Assembly (NCBI RefSeq): GCF_001665875.1
Contig: NZ_LZTA01000128.1
Span: forward strand, 1 to 64,000
Direction: 5' to 3'
DNA: 64,000 nt
DNA from: Mycobacterium sp. 852002-40037_SCH5390672
GTDB lineage: Bacteria > Actinomycetota > Actinomycetes > Mycobacteriales > Mycobacteriaceae
The translations under genes and the position numbers were made by a program. Under the pieces are notes generated by a model, which saw only the letters and a list, made by a program, of their open reading frames with translations, did not search any database and was not told the origin of the DNA. This document shows positions 55,601-61,325 of the stretch, piece after piece; position 1 is the stretch's first letter; each line of letters opens with the position of its first letter.

Positions 55601-56571
55601 ACGAGGACGACGAATTGCCGGGCCAATACGGCGGCCACGAGTATGCCCAGCGCGGCCAGCATCGGTTCGTGCATCGCATTGCCCGCCGCATGTCCCCAAC
55701 CCACCGTGGCCGCCAGGATCAGTGGTAGGTAGGGCAGCCACAGCCGGGTCCGGAACTCGACCTCATCCGGCGAGGCCTGGACGGGACGCTCGTGCACGCC
55801 GGCCAGCGCGGCCAGCGCCAGCATCGCCAGCCCGGCCACTCGCATGACGTCACCGACATCGCCGGTGTGATAGCTGCCGATGCCGGTATAGAAGACGAGC
55901 ATCATGTCAGCAACGCTGATCGTCGCGACACCTGCGGCGACCAGGCTCCGGCTGGGCCGAGCGCCGGGAAGTGCCCGGGACAACATCAGGATCGCCGTCG
56001 TCAGCAGGACGATGTCGTTGAAGATCTCCGCCAGCGTCGCCAACCGGGTACCCGTACGCTCCTGCAGCTGCGCTTCGACGACGAACACCCAGGAGATGAC
56101 GAACAACGAGGTGGCCACGATGAGACCGTCGAGCAGCAGCCGCCGGGGACTGTTGCGGGACAGCTGGGACAACAGCGTCAGCGACACCATGGCGCCGAAC
56201 GGCCACAACAGCAGCACGATCTCAGCCGCCGCCGGGTGGGCGGCGTGGTCGATCTCCGGTCGCACGTCATAGACCGCCCAGATGACCTCACCCACCGCCC
56301 AGCCGAGCAGGGCCGTCACCAGCGCCAGCCAGCCGTAACGCTGCCGTCCGGACGTGCAGCGGGCCGCGCGACCGGCGCACCCCGCCGCGATCACCAGACA
56401 CACCGCAGTGACGAACTCGTTGACCGGTCGGCTTCCGTAGGGGCCGTGCCATCCTCGGAACGAGGACAGCAACAGCAGCAATTCGGCAACGCCGTATGCT
56501 GCGGCCAGCGTCCAGCCCACGCGCGCGGGCACCCCCGACCGCCGCCACGGATTTACCGCCCAGCGCTTCAT
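52636..56571 (-). CDS. Membrane c-di-GMP protein: two membrane-GGDEF modules plus EAL domain
   Basis: 1311 residues. Module 1: about ten membrane helices (20-325) and GGDEF domain 1 (340-497) with DLDNFKSVNDALGHPAGDE and RLGGDEF (416-420), catalytically complete but without an RxxD I-site. Linker 500-558. Module 2: ten more helices (562-850) and GGDEF domain 2 (865-1040), in which the motif is GDDQF (954-958) and the metal Asp is Ser, so it should be inactive, but R945xxD948 five residues ahead is an intact I-site. EAL domain 1050-1296: EAVLRW (Glu1082), Asn1140, Glu1172, DDYGTG (1201), Lys1222, AEGVE and Gln1278 are all present, so phosphodiesterase activity is likely. The two membrane domains resemble each other. 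GGAG lies 5 bases before the ATG. Confidence 0.93.
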   Translation of the reverse strand: MKRWAVNPWRRSGVPARVGWTLAAAYGVAELLLLLSSFRGWHGPYGSRPVNEFVTAVCLVIAAGCAGRAARCTSGRQRYGWLALVTALLGWAVGEVIWAVYDVRPEIDHAAHPAAAEIVLLLWPFGAMVSLTLLSQLSRNSPRRLLLDGLIVATSLFVISWVFVVEAQLQERTGTRLATLAEIFNDIVLLTTAILMLSRALPGARPSRSLVAAGVATISVADMMLVFYTGIGSYHTGDVGDVMRVAGLAMLALAALAGVHERPVQASPDEVEFRTRLWLPYLPLILAATVGWGHAAGNAMHEPMLAALGILVAAVLARQFVVLVENQNLLSEVAREAFRDSLTGLANRALFLHRLDQAIARRRPDGTPIAVLCLDLDNFKSVNDALGHPAGDELLVRVAGRLTAALGDQGTIARLGGDEFAAVIEASVEESQSAAHRILDAFTGAILIEGIPITVRPSIGFTVATGAANCTVDQLLRHADLAMYAAKREGGQCIRSFMPDLPLPYAFPPAPGSNRSSVASRALGSGVEMAPESRPVSEVATATPAPPEDAPDAVRWPPRDIRAAIVLLAIGVVAFTVSSVVHPNAGHGILSAAALYTALTVVAAGLIAVRAYRVPADRFGWALIAAGMASSAVGDVVYALWVPNGRSPSAADPEYLAYYPFVYAGLLLLMRARLKRLPIPIQLDSLICALTLAAVAAALTAGPIRAAAVHAPATVWVGLAYPWSDLMLLALAAGMLPILGWRNEIRWALLVAGLVLFAVADAAYLFETSAGLYRAGSLLDACWAASSLLIAMASWARSSSLTPPPRSRFEPYVTPVASAIVALGVIVLAHHSRLAATLAALGLVVAAGRFALTFRDESLLDTNDKLAMTDELTALPNRRSLATALTGLPASPPPETPSMPTRAHARQALLLLSLSDFHEITDSIGSQFGDELLCHIANRLAGCVRRDDLLARVGDDQFAVLLSEGANLTAASASAGRLLEALSEPIALDPITVQVDARIAIALCPDHCDSPQELLSRAEITMAYAKSARSKIAVYDSSFEVYRDNDPSLIEELRTALFDTDELKLYYQPKIDGRDGSVHSVEAVLRWQHPRRGTLLPEEFLSVAERAGLMRKISNRTLSMALAQVRSWREQDMPLTVAVNLSTTNLLDIELVGTVERLLANYDLPAEALILEITESALVDSVRSRNTVAALQDLGIRISLDDYGTGWSSLARLQEVSVDELKLDRIFVARLANDARSVAIVRSTVALASNLGADLVAEGVENEATLNALRRYGCTITQGFVHTPPLPPDDLRDWITSHAPNPHPSQSNERA

Positions 56572-56596
56572 AACCGCTCCAGCCGATCCCTGCTGT

Positions 56597-56624
56597 GTGG
56601 TGAAGAAACGAGCGACTTCACCAC
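56597..56624. promoter_or_regulatory. 9-bp inverted repeat before the c-di-GMP gene
   Basis: GTGGTGAAG and CTTCACCAC are perfect inverted arms separated by 10 bases, 26 bases upstream of the start at 56571. Arm centres are 19 bp apart, about two helix turns, suiting a dimeric regulator; in RNA it would be a stable leader hairpin. The rest of the 205-base gap to the HIT gene stop (56572-56776) shows no gene. Confidence 0.6.
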
Positions 56625-56776
56625 GAGTTACTGGGCATTAAACCGCTGCTGATGTTCGCGAAGTGTGGCTTTAGCCAGGTTGGTCGCGGCCGCGGCCGTG
56701 ATCAGACGAGTCCGGTCGGGCAGACGGATGGTCGACGGACCCGATTGCCGCGGCGTTGGACGACCCGCCGATGGGC

Positions 56777-57211
56777 TCAATCCGTCTGACTCGCATCGAT
56801 GCGGGCCAGCGCGTTGCGCAGAATCTGGCCGGTGGCGTCCCGGTCGGGATCGCGCCGCAGCAGCATCCCCTTGGCCACCGACAACTTGTCGCCGTTGCGC
56901 CGGGGCAGAACGTGCAAATGGATATGGAACACGGACTGGAAAGCGGCGCGACCGTCGTTGACGGCGATGTTGGTGGCGTCGGCCAATTCGGTGGTGCGCG
57001 CGGCCCGGGCGATGCGTTGGCCCAGGGTGACCATCCCGGCCAGTGTCTCGGGCGCGGTGTCGGTGAGATCGACGCTGTGCCGCTTGGGCAGCACCAGCGT
57101 GTGGCCGCGAGTGAACGGGCGGATGTCGAGGATGGCCAGGTAGTCGTTGTCTTCGTAGATCCGGATGGCCGGAGCTTCGCCGGCGACGACCGCACAGAAC
57201 ACGCAGGACAT
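56777..57211 (-). CDS. HIT-family nucleotide hydrolase/transferase (Rv1262c homologue)
   Basis: 144 residues. CVFCAVVAGEAPAIRIYED at the N-terminus with Cys pair, FTRGHTLVLPKRH, and the histidine triad HIHLHVLPRR (H-x-H-x-H-x-x). Likely a purine nucleoside phosphoramidase or dinucleotide hydrolase of the HINT branch. ATG 57211 starts the conserved MSCVFC; 40 upstream open codons extend into the divergent amidase region without similarity. 84 bases separate it from amiB2. Confidence 0.92.
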   Translation of the reverse strand: MSCVFCAVVAGEAPAIRIYEDNDYLAILDIRPFTRGHTLVLPKRHSVDLTDTAPETLAGMVTLGQRIARAARTTELADATNIAVNDGRAAFQSVFHIHLHVLPRRNGDKLSVAKGMLLRRDPDRDATGQILRNALARIDASQTD

Positions 57212-57283
57212 GTCGCCTACGGTACTTCTTAGTTCGCCACGGCCACGCCGAGACCAGCCGGGGCCTGCCACGATTCTCTCCGA

Positions 57284-57289
57284 TACGCT
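57284..57289 (+). promoter_or_regulatory. Predicted -10 of amiB2, leaderless spacing
   Basis: TACGCT, 6 bases before GTG 57296. Confidence 0.45.
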
Positions 57290-57295
57290 GCCGCG

Positions 57296-58681
57296 GTGGA
57301 CGATCTCGCGTTCGCCGGCGCGGCGGCACAAGCGCGCATGCTGGCCAACGGTGAACTGACCGCGCCGGAGTTGCTCGAGGTCTACCTGGAGCGGATTGCG
57401 CGGCTGGACACCCAGCTGCGTTGCTACCGCGTGGTGCTCGCCGATCAGGCTCGATACGAGGCCGCCGTGGCGCAGGAGCGCCTGGACGCCGGCGAACGGC
57501 TACCGCTGCTCGGCGTGCCGATCGCGATCAAAGACGATGTCGACGTCGCCGGGGAGGTGACGACTTTCGGCAGCGGCGGACACCGGCCCGCCGTCACCTC
57601 CGACGCGGAGGTGGTGCGCCGGTTGCGTGCCGCGGGTGCGGTGATCATCGGCAAAACCAATGTGCCCGAACTGATGATGCTGCCCTACACCGAGTCGATG
57701 ACCTTCGGAGCCACCCGTAATCCGTGGAATCCCGCCCGTACCCCGGGCGGCAGTAGCGGCGGAAGTGCCGCCGCGGTCGCCGCGGGGTTGGCCGCCCTGG
57801 CATTGGGATCCGACGGGGGCGGTTCAATTCGCATCCCGGCGACCTGGTGTGGCCTGTTCGGCCTGAAGCCGCAACGCGATCGCGTCTCGTTGGAACCGCA
57901 CGACGATGCCTGGTACGGGCTGAGCGTCAACGGCCCGATCGCGCGGTCGGTGCTGGACGCGGCCATGTTCCTGGATGCGACGTCGACGGTGCCCGGTCCC
58001 GAAGGGGAGTTCGTGACAGCTGCGGGACGCAGTCCCGGCCGGTTGCGAATTGCGTTGAGCACCAAGGTGCCTACCCCACTACCGGTCAGGGTCGGCAAGG
58101 CGGAGTTGACGGCGGTCGACCAGGCCGGCGCGTTGCTTCGCGACCTCGGCCATGACGTGATCGCGGCCGATCCCGAATATCCGGCCTCGGCGATGCTCGC
58201 CAACTATCTGCCCCGCTATTTGCGTGGTATCTGCGATGACGCGGACGCCCTTGCCCATCCCGAACGTCTGGAAGCGCGCACCCGCAACATCGCCCGCTTG
58301 GGTTCGTTCTTCTCCGACCGGCGGATGGAGGCCATCCGGGCGAACGAGGATGCCGTGATCTCACGGATCCAGGCGATTTTCGACGACGTCGACGTCGTCG
58401 TCACCCCCGGCACCGCGACGGGTCCCTCGCGTATCGGTGCCTATCAACGCCGCGGCGCCGTGTCAACGCTGCTGAGGGTGGGACAGTACGTTCCCTACCA
58501 ACAGATTTGGAACCTGACCGGACAGCCCGCGGCGGTGGTGCCGTGGGACTTCGACGGGGATGGCCTGCCGTTGTCGGTCCAACTCGTCGGCAGGCCATAT
58601 GACGAGGCGACCCTGTTGTCGCTGTCGGCGCAGATCGAAGCGGCCCGACCGTGGGCCCTGCGGCGACCGCCGGTGTCATAG
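57296..58681 (+). CDS. amiB2: Amidase signature enzyme AmiB2
   Basis: 461 residues. Amidase-signature triad: Lys79 (AIKDDVDV), cis-Ser154 in TPGGSSGGSAAAVAAG and nucleophile Ser177 in GSDGGGSIRIPA. The Gly/Ser-rich core and the following GLFGLKPQRDRVS are typical of the family. Hydrolyses an amide to the acid and ammonia; physiological substrate not known, and the protein is not GatA because no gatB/C is near. GTG start with a leaderless-type -10. Confidence 0.93.
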   Translation: MDDLAFAGAAAQARMLANGELTAPELLEVYLERIARLDTQLRCYRVVLADQARYEAAVAQERLDAGERLPLLGVPIAIKDDVDVAGEVTTFGSGGHRPAVTSDAEVVRRLRAAGAVIIGKTNVPELMMLPYTESMTFGATRNPWNPARTPGGSSGGSAAAVAAGLAALALGSDGGGSIRIPATWCGLFGLKPQRDRVSLEPHDDAWYGLSVNGPIARSVLDAAMFLDATSTVPGPEGEFVTAAGRSPGRLRIALSTKVPTPLPVRVGKAELTAVDQAGALLRDLGHDVIAADPEYPASAMLANYLPRYLRGICDDADALAHPERLEARTRNIARLGSFFSDRRMEAIRANEDAVISRIQAIFDDVDVVVTPGTATGPSRIGAYQRRGAVSTLLRVGQYVPYQQIWNLTGQPAAVVPWDFDGDGLPLSVQLVGRPYDEATLLSLSAQIEAARPWALRRPPVS

Positions 58682-58695
58682 CCGTCTAGGAGCGA

Positions 58696-58720
58696 TCACC
58701 GCTGGATCTATCGGCGGTGA
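58696..58720. terminator. Hairpin between convergent amiB2 and the deoxyinosine-type glycosylase gene
   Basis: TCACCGC (58696-58702) and GCGGTGA (58714-58720) form a perfect 7-bp inverted repeat with an 11-base loop, spanning the convergent stops at 58681 and 58708. There is no T run, as in many mycobacterial terminators. The right arm is also the left end of the dispersed repeat at 58713. Confidence 0.4.
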
Positions 58721-59232
58721 CCCGCTTCGCCCGGCCGCGCCGCGCTCGCGATCACCGCCCAAGCCGCGAGCTTGGCGCCCGGCCGCATCACGTGTGCCGG
58801 GCTGGTCGATGGCAGCCGCTGATGCTGGATCCGATCGGGCGCGCTCGCCAGCCTGTGGAACAGATCGGCCGCCTTGGCGCCGTTGAAATACACCGCGTTG
58901 ATCGTCGGGTAGTGCGCGAACAGCTCGCCAAAATTGTTGACCACCAGACTCTTTGGTTCGATCGCCGAGTCGGAGCTGCCGACGCGGCGGCACGCGTGGA
59001 GTACATCCCAAAGAGCTACACCGTGGGATTGCAGTGCCGCGAGCCGTCTGTCGTAGGGCGCGGCCGCATCGAAGCCGAACAGCTCACCGGTGATCGACCA
59101 GAACGCATTGCGTGGATTGGCGTAGTACTGGCCCGCCACCAGTGATTGTGCACTGGGAAACGAGCCCAGGATCAGCGTCCTGGCTCGTGGATCGACGACC
59201 GGCGGGAATCCCCGCAGCAGCGGTGTGCTCAT
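58708..59232 (-). CDS. DNA-deoxyinosine (hypoxanthine) glycosylase-like, UDG family 6 type
   Basis: 174 residues. TLILGSFPSAQSLVAGQYY and YANPRNAFWSITGELFGFD match the family 6 (HDG-like) uracil-DNA glycosylase superfamily motif A region with Asn; VALWDVLHACRRVGSSD and a C-terminal LPSTSPAHV (motif B Ser-Pro-Ala-His) follow. The family removes hypoxanthine produced by adenine deamination. ATG 59232 is used; a GTG codon lies directly before it. The last ~14 codons (AVIASAARPGEAGHRR and stop) are made of the dispersed repeat at 58713-58759, so the C-terminus is probably not part of the ancestral protein. I recall no counterpart in this place in M. tuberculosis. Confidence 0.83.
   Translation of the reverse strand: MSTPLLRGFPPVVDPRARTLILGSFPSAQSLVAGQYYANPRNAFWSITGELFGFDAAAPYDRRLAALQSHGVALWDVLHACRRVGSSDSAIEPKSLVVNNFGELFAHYPTINAVYFNGAKAADLFHRLASAPDRIQHQRLPSTSPAHVMRPGAKLAAWAVIASAARPGEAGHRR
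58713..58759. repeat. Dispersed hairpin-type repeat, copy within a gene end
   Basis: GGCGGTGACCCGCTTCGCC ... GCGATCACCGCC with perfect 8-bp inverted ends (GGCGGTGA/TCACCGCC). Compared with the copies at 17913 and 34762 the arms differ at paired positions (GGCGA/TCGCC against GGTGA/TCACC), so pairing is kept. Confidence 0.8.
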
Positions 59233-59260
59233 CACCTCACATCATGGCTGGTCCGCGTTG

Positions 59261-59266
59261 TACGTT
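59261..59266 (+). promoter_or_regulatory. Predicted -10 of the adenylyl cyclase gene, leaderless spacing
   Basis: TACGTT, 6 bases before GTG 59273. The divergent glycosylase start is only 40 bases away, so this promoter overlaps its control region. Confidence 0.5.
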
Positions 59267-59272
59267 GACGAC

Positions 59273-60394
59273 GTGCAGGACGGGGCCGACCGCAACATCG
59301 ACGATTTGCTCGAGGGGCTCGAGGGAACCGCACGCGCGGAACGTGCCGAACTGGTGAAGTGGCTGCTCGAGGAGGGCATCACCGCCGAGGAGATCCGGGC
59401 GACCAATCCGCCCCTGTTGCTGGCCACCCGCCACCTCATGGGCGATGACGGCACGTACGTGTCCACCCGCGAGATCAGCGAGACCCATGGCATCGACCTG
59501 GGACTGTTGCAGCGGGTGCAGCGTGCGATCGGTCTGGTCCGGGTGGACGATCCCGACGCGGTCGTTCACATGCGGGCCGACGGTGAAGCCGCCGCATTCT
59601 CCCAGCGATTCGTTGAGCTGGGGTTGGATCCCGAACAGGTGGTTCTCGTGGTTCGGGTGCTTGCCGAAGGTTTGTCGCGGGCCGCCGAAGTCATGCGGTA
59701 CACGGCGCTTTCGGCCATCATGCGACCGGCTGCCAGCGAGCTCGAAATCGCCCAGGGCTCAAAGGCTTTGGTGAGCAAAATCGCACCGATGCTCGGACCG
59801 ATGATCGAGCACATGTTGTTCATGCAGCTGCGCCACATGGTGGAAACCGAAGCGGTCAACGCCGCGGAGCGGGCCGCCGGCAAGCCGCTGCCGGGAGCGC
59901 GTCGAATCACCGTTGCCTTCGCAGACCTGGTCGGCTTCACCCGGATCGGCGAGGCGGTGTCACCCGAGGAGTTGGGGCATCTGGCCAACCGGCTGGCCAT
60001 CCTCGCCCGGGACATGACGGTGCCCCCGGTGCGATTCATCAAGACCATCGGCGACGCGGTGATGTTCGTCTGCCCCGATCCGCTGCCGTTGCTCGACGTC
60101 ATCGTGAAGCTCGTCGAAGCCGTCGACACCGACAACGACTTTCCCCGGTTACGAGCGGGAGTGGCCTCCGGCATGGCGGTGAGCCGGGCCGGTGATTGGT
60201 TCGGCAGTCCGGTCAACGTGGCAAGCCGTGTCACGAACGTGGCGCGCCCGGGCACGGTCGTGGTCGCGGATTCGGTGTGGGACGTCATCGGCGACAGCGG
60301 TGAGTTCTCCGGATCATTCGCCGGCGCCCGTCGTCTCAAGGGCATCAAGAGCGAGGTGAAACTCTTCCGCATCCGGCGGGGCGACGGCGGCTGA
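59273..60394 (+). CDS. Class III adenylyl cyclase, pH-sensing type (Rv1264 homologue)
   Basis: 373 residues. N-terminal ~200-residue helical regulatory domain (GTARAERAELVKWLLEEGIT; ISETHGIDLGLLQRVQRAIG; TALSAIMRPAASELEIAQGS), which in the M. tuberculosis enzyme makes activity rise at acid pH, then the catalytic domain: VTVAFADLVGFTRIGE and TIGDAVMFVCPDP (two metal Asp plus the adenine Lys in FIKTIGD), GDWFGSPVNVASRV (Asp, Asn and Arg). All catalytic residues are present. No membrane segment. GTG 59273 fits a leaderless transcript; upstream codons in frame are not conserved. Produces cAMP next to the AbmR/Mcr11 locus. Confidence 0.93.
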   Translation: MQDGADRNIDDLLEGLEGTARAERAELVKWLLEEGITAEEIRATNPPLLLATRHLMGDDGTYVSTREISETHGIDLGLLQRVQRAIGLVRVDDPDAVVHMRADGEAAAFSQRFVELGLDPEQVVLVVRVLAEGLSRAAEVMRYTALSAIMRPAASELEIAQGSKALVSKIAPMLGPMIEHMLFMQLRHMVETEAVNAAERAAGKPLPGARRITVAFADLVGFTRIGEAVSPEELGHLANRLAILARDMTVPPVRFIKTIGDAVMFVCPDPLPLLDVIVKLVEAVDTDNDFPRLRAGVASGMAVSRAGDWFGSPVNVASRVTNVARPGTVVVADSVWDVIGDSGEFSGSFAGARRLKGIKSEVKLFRIRRGDGG

Positions 60395-60407
60395 CGGCCA
60401 CGCCGTC
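60393..60407. terminator. Hairpin at the adenylyl cyclase stop codon
   Basis: GACGGC-CAC-GCCGTC, a perfect 6-bp stem with a 3-base loop overlapping the stop codon. No T run on either strand. It could end the cyclase mRNA or, on the minus strand, the Mcr11-like RNA. Confidence 0.4.
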
Positions 60408-60424
60408 CCAGTGAAAGGCCGCTA

Positions 60425-60547
60425 CGCATGGGCAGGCCCGGTGCGACTCTAGGGGGCGTCTGACAACGTCTTATGCGTGTCCTACGCGGCCGGATTCCTA
60501 CCCCATGTTCCGGCGCTTCGAATTGGTCGCTTCCGGGCCTGCTTCGC
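60425..60547 (-). ncRNA. mcr11: Candidate Mcr11-like small RNA, ends approximate
   Basis: In M. tuberculosis the abundant sRNA Mcr11 is transcribed between the Rv1264 cyclase gene and abmR, divergent from abmR, which regulates it. The same 331-base gap here (60395-60725) has no convincing gene but a clear minus-strand promoter: TTGATC (60576-60581), 17 bases, TATTTT (60553-60558), giving a start near 60546. The RNA would run toward the cyclase stop. Identity rests on synteny plus the promoter; I cannot compare the RNA sequence itself. The 3' end is a guess. Confidence 0.5.
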
Positions 60548-60552
60548 TACCC

Positions 60553-60581
60553 AAAATACGCCGTAGAACAGCCCGGATCAA
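60553..60581 (-). promoter_or_regulatory. SigA-type promoter for the Mcr11-like RNA
   Basis: Minus strand -35 TTGATC, 17-base spacer, -10 TATTTT. It points away from abmR, into the gap and toward the cyclase gene. AbmR binding sites were not identified. Confidence 0.55.
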
Positions 60582-60711
60582 CGGGTTTTTCGCAGTCGTT
60601 CCGCCCGTTTACAACGCCTCGGCGAGGGGGCCGCCGGCCCCGAAAGACAACGCGGCGGACGTCCGTCGTTTCGCTGCCGGTGAAAGGCAGTTCCGCAATT
60701 CCTGTAACGGT

Positions 60712-60727
60712 GTAATCATGTAATCAT
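60712..60727 (+). repeat. 8-bp direct repeat over the abmR start
   Basis: GTAATCAT occurs twice in succession (60712-60719, 60720-60727), the second copy running into the ATG at 60726. TGTAAT (60711-60716) could serve as a -10. The repeat could be a regulator site or a small slippage duplication. Confidence 0.5.
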
Positions 60728-61310
60728 GAAACCCCATCACACACACGGGCGGCGGTACGGCCGCCCCGGGGGCTGGCAGCAAGCCCAGCAACCCGACGCC
60801 GGCGACGCCGCGGAGTGGTTCGCCGGACGTCTACCTGAGAACTGGTTCGACGGCGACCCCACGGTGATCGTCGACCGCGAAGAGATCACCGTTGTCGGCA
60901 AGCTTCCGGACTCGGCGGACGCGGAGACCGAAGCGAGCGAGGCCCGCGCGGCCGGGCGAGCCTCACGATTCCGCGAAGACACCCGGTCGGAGCGAATGCG
61001 CATCGCCGATGAAGCGCAGGATCGCTACGGGCGCAAGGTTTCCTGGGGCGTCGAGGTCGGGTCCAAGACGGGCACCGAGCGAATTCTGTTCACCCACATC
61101 GCAGTACCGGTCATGACACGGCTGAAGCAACCCGAACGCCAGGTGCTCGACACGTTGGTCGATGCCGGGGTCGCGCGCTCCCGCGCCGACGCTCTCGCCT
61201 GGTCGGTGAAGCTGGTCGGTGAACATGCCGAGGAGTGGCTGGCCAAATTGCGCGGCGCGATGTCGGCGGTCGACGACCTACGTGCGCAGGGCCCCGATCT
61301 TCAGTCGTGA
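60726..61310 (+). CDS. abmR: AbmR-type ATP-responsive regulator (Rv1265 homologue)
   Basis: 194 residues. A short variable N-terminus (His/Arg/Gly-rich), then a conserved core DAAEWFAGRLPENWFDGDPT, VIVDREEITVVGKLPD, RMRIADEAQDRYGRKVSWGV and LKQPERQVLDTLVDAGVARS with ADALAWSVKLVGEHAEEWLA. No standard helix-turn-helix family is obvious. The M. tuberculosis protein is reported to bind ATP and DNA and to regulate the divergent sRNA Mcr11. ATG 60726 has no ribosome binding site, so the transcript may be leaderless. Convergent with pknH, 15 bases between stops. Confidence 0.88.
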   Translation: MKPHHTHGRRYGRPGGWQQAQQPDAGDAAEWFAGRLPENWFDGDPTVIVDREEITVVGKLPDSADAETEASEARAAGRASRFREDTRSERMRIADEAQDRYGRKVSWGVEVGSKTGTERILFTHIAVPVMTRLKQPERQVLDTLVDAGVARSRADALAWSVKLVGEHAEEWLAKLRGAMSAVDDLRAQGPDLQS

Positions 61311-61325
61311 CAACGCCGTAGCGCC

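Noticed and set aside
56628..57329. 233-codon minus-strand frame spanning the HIT gene and the gap before the c-di-GMP gene
   Set aside because: It overlaps the HIT gene in another frame and has no similarity or ribosome binding site; the part in the gap is too short to support a gene.
60473..60723. Two small plus-strand open frames in the cyclase-abmR gap
   Set aside because: No ribosome binding site or similarity; the region is better explained as the Mcr11-like sRNA and promoter region.
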